A stretch of DNA of 9,801 bases. Origin: Conexivisphaera sp046536535. Its GTDB lineage: Archaea > Thermoproteota > Nitrososphaeria > Conexivisphaerales > Conexivisphaeraceae. The stretch lies in NCBI GenBank assembly GCA_046536535.1, contig JAWDMO010000047.1, forward strand, positions 1-9,801, read 5' to 3'. Every line of letters starts with the position of its first letter. Position 1 is the stretch's first letter. Under the pieces are notes generated by a model. The model did not search any database. It was not told the DNA's origin and saw only the letters and a list, made by a program, of their open reading frames with translations. A program made the translations under genes and the position numbers. This document shows, piece after piece, positions 1 through 6,211 of this stretch.

Positions 1-25
1 GCCGGTTATCGCGATCTAGGTTCAT
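1..25 (-). CDS. Possible start of a downstream gene, cut by the window edge
   Basis: An ATG at 25-23 opens a frame of eight codons (MNLDRDNR) that runs off the left edge. It begins only one base after the stop codon of the aminotransferase on the same strand, the tight spacing expected of a second gene in an operon. A weak purine stretch (GTAGG) lies directly before it. Too little is visible to assign a function, and the frame could be open by chance. Confidence 0.2.
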
Positions 26-26
26 C

Positions 27-1217
27 CTACGTGTGTTCCGAGATCACCCGTGAGAGTATCCGGACGCCGTTGACTATCTCGTCGCTGGATGGCGGCCCCA
101 GGCTCAGCCTTATGCTGCCGGCGGCGCCCTCCGGCACGAAGAACCTGCGCGCCGGGACGTAGATGACCCCCCTCCTTATGGCGTCGATCAGATGCTCCTC
201 CGCGTCGAACCCGGGCGCCATCACCAGCTGAAACAGCCCGCATCCGTTGGGCTCCCAGCTCACTTTCGGCGGCATGCTATCGCTCAACGTCTCCTCGAGG
301 ACGCGGCGCTTCATCTGATAATGGACCCTGAGGATCGACGCCGTGGAATCCACGAGGCCGCGGCGGAGGGATTCGATCGCTATGTGCTGCGTCAGCGTCG
401 AGGTTGTTATGTCGTAGTTCTCAAGCCTAGTAGCCGCGGTCGCTATCTCAGCGGGCGCCGCAATCCACCCTATCCTGAGGCCTGGGGCCAGCACCTTGCT
501 CAGCGTCCCGACGTAGATCACGCGCGACTCCGTGTCCAGGGATGCCAGTGCCGGAGGCTGCGCCTCGGAGAACGCCCGATAGGGCTCGTCCTCTATTATC
601 AGGGCGTCGTATTCGCGCGCGAGCTCGAGTATCCTGCGGCGATCATCCTCACCCATTGTGAGCCCCATGGGATTGTGGCACGTTGGTATCAGATATATTA
701 TCGAGCGGCCGGGTCCCAGTTCCCTCAGCACGCTCTCCATCCGGCCGAAATCCAGTTTCCCGGCCTCGAACGGGATCCCGTGCACCCTCGAGCGGAGCTT
801 CAACGGCGCGAGCGTTTCCACAAACGTCGGGCTCTCGCAGACCACGTCGACCTCCGCGCCGGTCAACAGCTCGGAGATCAACCTGAATGCGTGCTGCGCA
901 CCGCTGGTCACGGTTATCTCATATCCCCTGGGCATCGATATCCCACTCCTGCCCATGTAAAGCCTGATCTCCTTTTTCAGATCCTCGAGCCCTCCGGCAT
1001 CGGGGTACACCAGCGATTCATACCCGAGGGCGCCCATGACCTCCATCGCGATCTCCGTCAGCTGTTGAACCGGCACTATGTTGGGATCCGGATTGCCGCT
1101 CGCCATATTTATCAACCTTGTATCGGACGTCCGCACGAGTTTGTAGGCGAGTTCCACCGGAGAGCTCTCAAGTCGCGATGTAGCCGCCGTCAGCCGCTCC
1201 ATCCAGTCGTGCTCCAC
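27..1217 (-). CDS. PLP-dependent aminotransferase, fold type I (2-aminoadipate/aromatic aminotransferase-like)
   Basis: A 396-residue cytosolic enzyme that should transfer an amino group between an amino acid and a 2-oxoacid using pyridoxal phosphate. Visible motifs are the cofactor-phosphate region SGAQHAF (105-111), CHNPMG with the pyridine-contacting Asn182, IIEDEPY with Asp210 and Tyr213, the Schiff-base lysine in GTLSK (Lys241), and SIRLSLG with Arg370, which binds the substrate carboxylate. Length and motif spacing fit the subgroup that includes LysN-type 2-aminoadipate aminotransferases and the catalytic half of MocR regulators; no DNA-binding domain is present. The substrate cannot be read from sequence: 2-aminoadipate, branched-chain or aromatic amino acids are all possible. 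The start is a GTG at 1217, supported by a TATA-like box centred 24-25 bp upstream, which would give a leaderless mRNA. The CAU tRNA lies upstream on the same strand with its own 3' end at 1264. Confidence 0.88.
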   Translation of the reverse strand: MEHDWMERLTAATSRLESSPVELAYKLVRTSDTRLINMASGNPDPNIVPVQQLTEIAMEVMGALGYESLVYPDAGGLEDLKKEIRLYMGRSGISMPRGYEITVTSGAQHAFRLISELLTGAEVDVVCESPTFVETLAPLKLRSRVHGIPFEAGKLDFGRMESVLRELGPGRSIIYLIPTCHNPMGLTMGEDDRRRILELAREYDALIIEDEPYRAFSEAQPPALASLDTESRVIYVGTLSKVLAPGLRIGWIAAPAEIATAATRLENYDITTSTLTQHIAIESLRRGLVDSTASILRVHYQMKRRVLEETLSDSMPPKVSWEPNGCGLFQLVMAPGFDAEEHLIDAIRRGVIYVPARRFFVPEGAAGSIRLSLGPPSSDEIVNGVRILSRVISEHT

Positions 1218-1236
1218 GGTATGCCCGCCCCAACCG

Positions 1237-1246
1237 CTTAAAATAA
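1237..1246 (-). promoter_or_regulatory. TATA box of the aminotransferase gene
   Basis: Read on the minus strand the sequence is TTATTTTAAG, an AT island in GC-rich surroundings. Its centre is 24-25 bp from the GTG start, so transcription should begin at or within a few bases of the start codon. There is no Shine-Dalgarno sequence between the box and the start, which agrees with a leaderless transcript. Confidence 0.55.
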
Positions 1247-1263
1247 CTATTCCGTGTAATATC

Positions 1264-1337
1264 TGGGCCCGATGGGATTTGAACCCACGACCTACCGGTT
1301 ATGAGCCGGCCGCTCCGCCAAGCTGAGCTACGGGCCC
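1264..1337 (-). tRNA. tRNA with CAU anticodon (elongator Met, or Ile2 with modified C34)
   Basis: A complete 74-nt cloverleaf without intron. The acceptor stem is GGGCCCG with CGGGCCC, the D stem GCTC/GAGC, the anticodon stem GCCGG/CCGGT (one G-U pair) around the loop CTCATAA, and the T stem GTGGG/CCCAT with loop TTCAAAT. The discriminator base is A and no CCA is encoded. The anticodon stem lacks the run of three G-C pairs typical of initiators, so this is an elongator-type tRNA. Elongator Met and the AUA-reading Ile2, whose C34 becomes agmatidine through TiaS, share this anticodon, and I cannot separate them by eye. Position 21 appears to be G rather than the usual A. A37 follows the anticodon, as needed for t6A. 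Confidence 0.95.
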
Positions 1338-1541
1338 GTTTCCGACAGGCGCTTGATCTCCGTGAGGAGCTGCTCCTACCTGGAGGTCGGAGCTTCCCGC
1401 TTCTTCCACCTCCGCAGGGCTCGATACCACACCATCCACAGCGGAGGTTCCGTCGAACGGAACCGTTCCGTCGCGCCCCGTGTGGAGGTGGGTTACGGAG
1501 GCCCCGGTGTCCACGGGCGTGAATTCGGGTTGCGCCAACCC
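1338..1541 (-). ncRNA. Candidate structured RNA upstream of the CAU tRNA (speculative)
   Basis: The stretch 1338-1650 has no convincing protein gene. Its minus strand contains several matched stems: a 6-bp hairpin GGGTTG-GCG-CAACCC (1541-1527), an 8-bp hairpin GGTTCCGT/ACGGAACC with a 3-nt loop (1464-1446), an 8-bp long-range pair CCACCTCC/GGAGGTGG (1491-1484 with 1413-1406), and inside it GGGC/GCCC (1478-1475 with 1420-1417), extendable by a G-U pair only on the minus strand. A TATA-like box at 1567-1558 would start RNA near 1537. I do not see signature sequences of RNase P RNA, SRP RNA, 5S rRNA or box C/D RNA. It may instead be a long tRNA leader, or the stems may be chance pairings in GC-rich DNA. 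Confidence 0.2.
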
Positions 1542-1557
1542 TACTCACCCGGCGATC

Positions 1558-1567
1558 GATTAATATC
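1558..1567 (-). promoter_or_regulatory. TATA-like box facing the CAU tRNA
   Basis: The minus strand reads GATATTAATC, the only AT-rich patch between the two tRNA genes apart from the tRNA-Asn promoter. It predicts a start near 1537, about 200 nt before the CAU tRNA. The tRNA itself has no TATA-like sequence at the expected distance (about 1363), so this box may drive a longer precursor containing the tRNA, or a separate small RNA. Confidence 0.35.
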
Positions 1568-1651
1568 ACTTATCAACCTTTCGCCGGGGGGATTACCCGC
1601 ACCGCGCGGCGCGTCGATCCCTCGAGCGCGAGGCTTGCCGTCCTTGTCAAC

Positions 1652-1660
1652 TTTATATAA
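1652..1660 (+). promoter_or_regulatory. TATA box of tRNA-Asn
   Basis: TTTATATAA, centred about 27 bp before the first base of tRNA-Asn at 1683. This is the standard archaeal promoter distance and is the clearest TATA box in the window. Confidence 0.75.
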
Positions 1661-1682
1661 CGGCCCTAAGATCCCTAGAAGT

Positions 1683-1767
1683 GCCGCCGTAGCTCAGTTG
1701 GTAGAGCGACTGGCTGTTAAGGGCCGCAGAGACCAGTAGGTCGCCCGTTCGAGTCGGGCCGGCGGCG
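1683..1767 (+). tRNA. tRNA-Asn (GTT anticodon) with a 12-nt intron
   Basis: The cloverleaf has acceptor GCCGCCG/CGGCGGC, D stem GCTC/GAGC, anticodon stem ACTGG/CCAGT, T stem GCCCG/CGGGC with loop TTCGAGT, and discriminator G. The anticodon GTT is at 1716-1718. The anticodon loop is interrupted between positions 37 and 38 by a 12-nt intron (1720-1731). A CCA follows directly at 1768-1770, so the 3' end is encoded here, unlike in the CAU tRNA nearby. After splicing the tRNA is 73 nt plus CCA. It should read AAC and AAU codons, and its A37 is a target for t6A. Confidence 0.96.
1720..1731 (+). other. tRNA-Asn intron with canonical bulge-helix-bulge
   Basis: The intron AGGGCCGCAGAG lies at the standard 37/38 site. 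Loop bases 32-35 (CTGT) pair with intron bases 7-10 (GCAG), giving a 4-bp central helix (three Watson-Crick pairs and one G-U). It is flanked by two 3-nt bulges, T36-A37-A on the 5' side and A-G-A38 on the 3' side, each cut after its second base. The remaining intron loop is only five bases (GGGCC). This matches the archaeal tRNA-splicing endonuclease substrate exactly. Confidence 0.9.
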
Positions 1768-1770
1768 CCA

Positions 1771-1918
1771 TACAAATATCCCAGCTACAATTTTCGAGCT
1801 GAGACATCTGACGGTCGACCCCGGCACATGCTCCGCCGGGCATTTATATTATTAAATCATAGATCAGATCGAAGTACCCGTAGTCTGTGGGAACTGCCGC
1901 GATCCCGGGATGATGGAG
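1771..1918. terminator. Convergent intergenic region, likely terminators for tRNA-Asn and top6A
   Basis: tRNA-Asn (plus) and top6A (minus) point at each other across this gap. Just after the tRNA is a weak hairpin, CAGCT (1782-1786) with AGCTG (1797-1801), whose loop contains TTTT (1791-1794), a possible stop for tRNA transcription. Further on, CCCGGC (1820-1825) pairs with GCCGGG (1835-1840) and is followed by an AT-rich stretch (1842-1857) of ATTTA...TAAAT symmetry. That arrangement could end transcription in both directions. No gene is seen here. Confidence 0.35.
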
Positions 1919-2986
1919 TTAGCGGCCCAGCTTATCCGGAAGATATTTATCTACTATATATGTAAGGCCGTATTTGGCGAACGCCTCCTGTTCGGATTTC
2001 CTGCGATATTTGAGGAACGAGTCTATCTGGGAACTCCACGGATCCCCGACGTATCTGGGATCCTTGGAGAGCTCCCTGAGCCTCTTGATATCAACGTCAG
2101 TTAGCTTATCGAATGGTAGTTTGTATTTTATTATATCAGTCGCCCATACGCCTATCCACGAGGCGTCCGGGACGTTCAGCTGCGTCAGATGCGCGGCGTT
2201 GGCGGATCCCGATATTATGACCATAGCTATATGCATCCCCCAGGGATCTCCATCGGTCAGCACGTAAATCGGAAGGTTCAGCTCGTTTCTGAGCCTCCTC
2301 AACAGATACCGGGTGGCCCTAGGGGCCTGTCCGGCGGTGTTTATGAGTATGGCCTTGAACCTGTTGTGGACGTTTTCCTCTATGAACCGCGTGAAGAGGC
2401 CGCCCTTCTCTATCGCTATGACCATCTCGGCGCTGGTCTCCACGAAGTCCGCCGTGGTGAGGGCCGGGCCTATCATCACGCCGTCGGGATGCGATGTGAG
2501 GTCCAGCTTCCTGCCCTCATACCCCGGTATGTTGTACTCGATGATTAAATTGCCGAATATAGAACTCCTCTCCTCGGGATATATGTTGAACTCCTCCCTG
2601 GCCATGCCGAGCAGCGCCTCCAGCTCCGTCACCCTCTCGTCCGACTCGTCCTGATCCTCGAACTCCACGTTGTAGGCCTGCGCCGAGTAGAATACATCCC
2701 TCAGCGTGGATGTCTTGTGGGAGCCGCTCAGCAGCTTCGAGAAATACGCCAGCCACATGAGCTGCGCGAACGCCCTCAGGTGCTTCACGTTGCGCGTCGT
2801 CCTCACGAGCCTCCTGGATCCCAGGACGTACTGGCGCAGCTCATGATCGTATATGATGTTATTTACGCTCCTATCGGGTATCCTTATGCTGGGATACTCG
2901 CCGCGCTCTATCTGCTCGTATACGAGCTCCCCCAGCTCCTTCAGCTTCACCAGCGCGGCCCTTTTACTGCCGCGGCGTCTCTTCAA
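1919..2986 (-). CDS. top6A: DNA topoisomerase VI subunit A (Spo11-like catalytic subunit)
   Basis: The 355-residue DNA-cleaving subunit of type IIB topoisomerase VI, which with Top6B forms an A2B2 enzyme that relaxes and decatenates DNA by ATP-dependent double-strand passage. The N-terminal winged-helix (CAP-like) domain carries STLRDVFYS with the nucleophile Tyr100; the preceding aromatic is Phe99. The Toprim domain shows AIEKGG with Glu193 and the metal-binding DGDPWG motif (Asp245, Asp247). Length is normal for the family. The longest frame begins at a TTG (2986), overlapping the top6B stop by 23 bp. A GTG at 2950 with an upstream AAAGG is an alternative start that removes only 12 basic residues. 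It is the last gene of the aIF1A-rio1-KH-top6B-top6A run and ends facing tRNA-Asn. Confidence 0.96.
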   Translation of the reverse strand: MKRRRGSKRAALVKLKELGELVYEQIERGEYPSIRIPDRSVNNIIYDHELRQYVLGSRRLVRTTRNVKHLRAFAQLMWLAYFSKLLSGSHKTSTLRDVFYSAQAYNVEFEDQDESDERVTELEALLGMAREEFNIYPEERSSIFGNLIIEYNIPGYEGRKLDLTSHPDGVMIGPALTTADFVETSAEMVIAIEKGGLFTRFIEENVHNRFKAILINTAGQAPRATRYLLRRLRNELNLPIYVLTDGDPWGMHIAMVIISGSANAAHLTQLNVPDASWIGVWATDIIKYKLPFDKLTDVDIKRLRELSKDPRYVGDPWSSQIDSFLKYRRKSEQEAFAKYGLTYIVDKYLPDKLGR

Positions 2987-4487
2987 CGTCCTGCGCCATG
3001 CCCTTCGGTATTAATATATCATACCTGGGCACGCGGTCGCGCTCCGCCAGTTCAGTCGAAAGCTTTGCTATGATGGACATGTACTTGGAATAGACGTTGG
3101 CCCTGCGCGTCACGCCGACCATGCGCTCCTTCCTGCCGAGGTAGTTCCTGAGCGCCCTGAAGGCATCCCTGAGCGCCAGCCTTATCCCCTTCTCGACTTC
3201 GGGCCTGTCCGCTATGTACTCCTTGCCTATCGTCTTGTAGGGTATCCTCGTGGAGATCACGTGAACTATCACGCCAACGGGGTCCTCCGGCCTCACCCTG
3301 TAGGAACGGAGGTCCATGGAATTCAGTATCTTCCACGTGACGTCGCTCGATTCGTCGTACAGCAGGGGTATCCTGTTGGCGAACCTGAACACCGTGAGGC
3401 CGGGCTTCAACTTGGGTCCGCCGTAGGCCACGGCGGCCTCTATCACGAACGGATGGCCCTCGTACGCCTCGGGCCTCCTCACCACGGTGATGCAGAACTC
3501 CGGGCTCAAAAGCCTCCTGACGCCGGCCTCCAGCAGCTCATGGCCCAGTGTGGACAGGTAGCTGGCGTCGGGCGGCAGAAATCCCTCGTAGTTTCTGAGC
3601 GCCGACGCCAGCCTGGAGAGCTCCTCATCGCCCAGGGCCCTGGGCGATATTGAGGGGTCGAGGCCGGCGTACTTTAGAAAATGCTCCGCAGTCTTGGGCC
3701 CCACCCTCTGGAAGTTCTTGAACATGAACTTCAGCAGGTCGTCGCCCTTCCAGAGCCTTATCATCTTCCTGAGGGTCTCTATATCCACCCCCGATGGATG
3801 GGGCAGCGTTTCCCTGGGGGGTTTGGGCATGCGATCTATGACCCTCTCCAGTTTCATTTGGTGCCCGTACGGATCCCTGAAAGTTATCGAGGCGTATGGC
3901 GCGGCCATCGCGGTCTGCTCCAGATAGCTCGTGACCTTGCCCTCGGCCTTCTGATAATCCCCCAAGACGGTCGCGCTGACAAGCGTGCCCCTCCAGCCAT
4001 AGGCCCTGCCCTCGAACCTCCGCAGTATTATCGGGCGATTTCTCTCTATATCTATCTTCATGGATAACCCGTGGTATCGCCTGCCGGTGGTCGAGCTCGC
4101 GACGAACGAGGGCCTGCCGGTCGTGGCCTGCGCATAGAGGAGCGTCATGGTGGCGCCCATGCCGAAGACGCCGCGCGACTGCTTCAGCCTGAACTTGCTC
4201 CCGTAGAAAACCCGGCCGAACGCGTCGGCGAGGCTCCCGCTCGGGACACCGTATCCGTTGTCCTGCACCGTCAACCTGTAGAACTTGGGATCCTCCGACG
4301 GCCCATCCTCATCTACCTGTATATTAACGAAGATCTCCGGCAACAATTCGGCTGATTCGCATGAGTCAAGCGAATTCTCAACCAGTTCCTTGAGGGATGA
4401 ATAGAGCGCCCTGACAGGGTTGGTGAATCCAGCCAGATCCCTATTTCTGTAGAAGAACTCGCTCGGCGATATCTCGTTAAATGACAT
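2964..4487 (-). CDS. top6B: DNA topoisomerase VI subunit B (GHKL ATPase subunit)
   Basis: The 507-residue ATPase subunit whose ATP-driven dimerisation opens and closes the topoisomerase VI gate. The Bergerat fold is intact: KELVENSLDS (33-42) with catalytic Glu34 or Glu37 and Mg-binding Asn38, DNGYGVP (76-82) as the G1 box, and SRGVFGMGATMTLL (104-117) as the ATP lid. A helix-two-turn-helix segment lies at about 224-305 (KNFQRVGPKTAEHFLKYAG). The transducer domain follows, with FANRIPLLYD (369-378) and IPYKTIGKEYIAD (415-427) containing the candidate switch lysine. The ATG at 4487 overlaps the KH gene stop by 11 bp and has a strong Shine-Dalgarno site, so translation is likely coupled to the KH gene. 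Confidence 0.97.
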   Translation of the reverse strand: MSFNEISPSEFFYRNRDLAGFTNPVRALYSSLKELVENSLDSCESAELLPEIFVNIQVDEDGPSEDPKFYRLTVQDNGYGVPSGSLADAFGRVFYGSKFRLKQSRGVFGMGATMTLLYAQATTGRPSFVASSTTGRRYHGLSMKIDIERNRPIILRRFEGRAYGWRGTLVSATVLGDYQKAEGKVTSYLEQTAMAAPYASITFRDPYGHQMKLERVIDRMPKPPRETLPHPSGVDIETLRKMIRLWKGDDLLKFMFKNFQRVGPKTAEHFLKYAGLDPSISPRALGDEELSRLASALRNYEGFLPPDASYLSTLGHELLEAGVRRLLSPEFCITVVRRPEAYEGHPFVIEAAVAYGGPKLKPGLTVFRFANRIPLLYDESSDVTWKILNSMDLRSYRVRPEDPVGVIVHVISTRIPYKTIGKEYIADRPEVEKGIRLALRDAFRALRNYLGRKERMVGVTRRANVYSKYMSIIAKLSTELAERDRVPRYDILIPKGMAQDVEETPRQ

Positions 4488-5067
4488 CTCGACCGACCTC
4501 CTCCCCCGGCTTTCTCCACAGCTTCATCCTCTCCAGCCTTATGGCTGTTCTCCTCTTCTGCAGCATGCCGTACACCACCTTATGCATGCCTCCGGAGGCC
4601 AGCTCCCTCACGGCGTCCTCCGCCGCCTTCGCCTGATCCAGTGAACCGATTATCGCGACAAACCTGTCATATACCGATATATAGGCGCCGGTCAGCTCCT
4701 CCACGACGCGCCTGGCCTTCCCCCTTTCGCCGATTATCCTACCCTTTATCCGCTCAAGGTCGCTTCTGGAGTGCCCAGCGTATTCCCTGAGATCGACGAT
4801 TATCAGCGTGTTGCCGGGCTCCAGAAGTCTGGAGGCGCGCTCGTACGAGAACCCGTTTCCTATCGCCTCCACCAACATTTTTGCCGTGGACATATCGGCG
4901 TCATCGGGCTTCTCGCCGGGGCGTATCTCGACGTCACCGGTGCTGCTGTCTATCCTGAGGTCAACGCCGCATTCCGACTCTATCCTGGACTTTATGGATC
5001 CCTCCCTGCCTATGAGTGCACCTATCCTGTCCCTGGGCAACCTGACCACTAGTGCGTCCGTCGACAT
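4477..5067 (-). CDS. Dim2/Pno1/Krr1-like protein with two KH domains
   Basis: A 196-residue RNA-binding protein of the archaeal Dim2 (Pno1) family, which in eukaryotes binds the 3' end of pre-18S rRNA and works with Rio1 and Nob1 in 40S maturation. Two KH modules are visible, with GxxG loops IGREG (19-23) and IGERG (112-116). The second is the more conserved (KGRIIGERGKARRVVEELTG, 108-127). A basic helix, KRRTAIRLERMKLWRK (171-186), closes the protein. The frame is open for 74 more codons upstream, but these lie inside rio1. The ATG at 5067 starts the family homology and has AGGTG eight bases before it, so I place the start there. It overlaps rio1 by 19 bp and top6B by 11 bp. Adjacency to rio1 supports a ribosome-biogenesis role. 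Confidence 0.9.
   Translation of the reverse strand: MSTDALVVRLPRDRIGALIGREGSIKSRIESECGVDLRIDSSTGDVEIRPGEKPDDADMSTAKMLVEAIGNGFSYERASRLLEPGNTLIIVDLREYAGHSRSDLERIKGRIIGERGKARRVVEELTGAYISVYDRFVAIIGSLDQAKAAEDAVRELASGGMHKVVYGMLQKRRTAIRLERMKLWRKPGEEVGRDVI
4496..4504 (-). promoter_or_regulatory. Strong Shine-Dalgarno site of top6B
   Basis: The minus strand reads GGAGGAGGT, ending eight bases before the top6B ATG and lying inside the last codons of the KH gene. It is the strongest ribosome-binding site in the window and fixes the top6B start within the operon. Confidence 0.75.
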
Positions 5068-5849
5068 CGCCCCAACACCTGTTCCACGATCGCCGGGGCG
5101 TTCTCGGTCGTTATGCCCCTGGACTCGAAGAACTTGTTTATGGTCTCGACGTCCCTCCTCAGGAAATCGAGCGCCATCGGATGCCCTATGTCCACCGAGC
5201 TCCCGAAGTCGAACAATACAAGGTCGCCGCCCCATTTGAACACGTTGTACTCCGATAGATCCGCGTGCACGATGGACGCCCGGTTCCACAGTTCTTTAAT
5301 ATAATGTATTATTGTAAGATAGTCCCTGTTATCGACCTCGGACTCCCCCAGGAGGGGCGCCGGCCTTCCCCCTTCGCCGATGAACTCCATCACGAGAACG
5401 TTTCCCTTCACGGCGATAGGCCTCGGAACCCGGATACCCGCCTCATGCGCCTGTTTCAGGTTCGCGAACTCCTTCCTGGCCCATACCTCGGCGAGCCCGT
5501 GGGGACTCCGCTTCACCTCACCGAAGCGCGGATCGCCCTCTATGTACATGAGCCTGCGTTTGAATTGCGACGCCACCGTGTAATAAATCTTGACCGCCAG
5601 GTCCTCGCCCGATGCGGCAGCGCCCCAGTAAACGCGCGCCTCCTTTCCGGTTTTCACAACCCCCCTGAGCGATGATATGTATTTGCCCTTCATGAGCGAA
5701 TAGATGGACATCAGCGTCCTCGAGTCGAATACGCCCTCGGTCACCTTGTAATCATCGGCGTCCTTCAGCCTGATCCGGTCCCTGCGCTCATGCCTGAGGA
5801 GATCCCTCAGGGCTCTCTCAGATGTGCGATCGTCCGCATCATCGGACAT
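5049..5849 (-). CDS. rio1: RIO1-family atypical serine protein kinase/ATPase
   Basis: A 266-residue kinase of the Rio1 family, expected to act late in small ribosomal subunit maturation, where its ATPase activity drives release from the pre-30S particle. The motifs are complete: VVKTGKEARVYWG (64-76) replacing a classical P-loop, AVKIY with ATP-binding Lys87, the catalytic loop HADLSEYN (Asp197, Asn202), and the metal-binding LFDFG motif (Asp214). An acidic and charged N-terminus precedes the kinase fold. Length is typical for archaeal Rio1. The reading frame extends 46 codons further upstream into aIF1A, but the ATG at 5849 begins the family homology and lies two bases after the aIF1A stop, with CCAGGACG upstream as a possible ribosome-binding site. 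It overlaps the KH gene by 19 bp. Confidence 0.95.
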   Translation of the reverse strand: MSDDADDRTSERALRDLLRHERRDRIRLKDADDYKVTEGVFDSRTLMSIYSLMKGKYISSLRGVVKTGKEARVYWGAAASGEDLAVKIYYTVASQFKRRLMYIEGDPRFGEVKRSPHGLAEVWARKEFANLKQAHEAGIRVPRPIAVKGNVLVMEFIGEGGRPAPLLGESEVDNRDYLTIIHYIKELWNRASIVHADLSEYNVFKWGGDLVLFDFGSSVDIGHPMALDFLRRDVETINKFFESRGITTENAPAIVEQVLGRCRRTH

Positions 5850-5851
5850 TC

Positions 5852-6160
5852 CTAGACGTCCTGGGGCAGGTATCCGTTCTGCTTTAACCAGTCGGCCTGG
5901 GGTATTGTGTATCTCCAGAGCACATCGCAACGATCGTCCTGGAACTCCCAAGGCGCGATGAGGACCACGTCGTTGTCCCTCACCCATATGCGCCTCTTCA
6001 ACTTCCCCCTTATCCTGCCGACCCTGGTCTTACCGTCCGCGCACTTTATGAGTATGTGATCGCTGCCCAGCAACTTCACAACCCTCCCCAGAATCTCCCC
6101 TTGACCCGGGAGGAGAAGCTCCTTCAGCGCCTCTTCGTTGATGACCTTGCGTTTGCCCAT
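5852..6160 (-). CDS. eif1A: Translation initiation factor aIF1A
   Basis: A 102-residue cytosolic initiation factor with a single S1-like OB fold, homologous to eukaryotic eIF1A and bacterial IF1. It binds the A site of the small subunit and supports scanning or start selection with aIF1 and aIF2. The OB core shows GEILGRVVKLLGSDHILIKC (21-40), DGKTRVGRIRGKLKRRIWVR (42-61), and DNDVVLIAPWEFQDDRCDVLWRY, the last region being the family hallmark. The acidic C-terminal tail of eukaryotic eIF1A is absent, as is normal in archaea. The ATG at 6160 lies 26 bp from a TATA box with no room for a leader, so the mRNA is probably leaderless. It heads the run aIF1A-rio1-KH-top6B-top6A. Confidence 0.97.
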   Translation of the reverse strand: MGKRKVINEEALKELLLPGQGEILGRVVKLLGSDHILIKCADGKTRVGRIRGKLKRRIWVRDNDVVLIAPWEFQDDRCDVLWRYTIPQADWLKQNGYLPQDV

Positions 6161-6181
6161 ACTCGACGCAGGGGGATACCC

Positions 6182-6191
6182 TTTATTAAAA
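6182..6191 (-). promoter_or_regulatory. TATA box of the aIF1A operon
   Basis: The minus strand reads TTTTAATAAA, centred 26 bp before the aIF1A ATG. Transcription would start at the A of the start codon. This is the only convincing promoter before the five-gene run that ends with top6A. Confidence 0.65.
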
Positions 6192-6211
6192 GGTTAGCCC
6201 CTTATTATCAC

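Noticed and set aside
192..1241. A 349-codon open frame on the plus strand
   Set aside because: It lies antisense to the whole aminotransferase, whose motifs are complete. The translation is rich in Arg, His, Pro and Gln with no motif, as expected of a shadow frame in GC-rich DNA.
1338..1440. Short protein-like pieces on the minus strand (VWYRALRRWKKREAP and, after a stop, EQLLTEIKRLSE)
   Set aside because: I considered a decayed gene, but the pieces are very short, interrupted by a stop, and consistent with chance in GC-rich sequence. No family is recognisable.
1299..1538. A 79-codon minus-strand frame from a TTG, with a TATA-like box at the right distance
   Set aside because: It ends inside the CAU tRNA gene, starts with a rare TTG, and its composition (Gly, Ala, Val, Asp, almost no Lys) is unlike its neighbours. 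A transcript from that box is better explained by RNA structure or a tRNA leader.
5068..5289. N-terminal extension of the KH protein by 74 codons
   Set aside because: It overlaps the conserved kinase C-terminal half of rio1 in another frame and has no homology-like features. The ATG at 5067 has a ribosome-binding site and starts the family match.
5850..5987. N-terminal extension of Rio1 by 46 codons
   Set aside because: It lies within the conserved aIF1A coding region, and family homology begins at the ATG at 5849.
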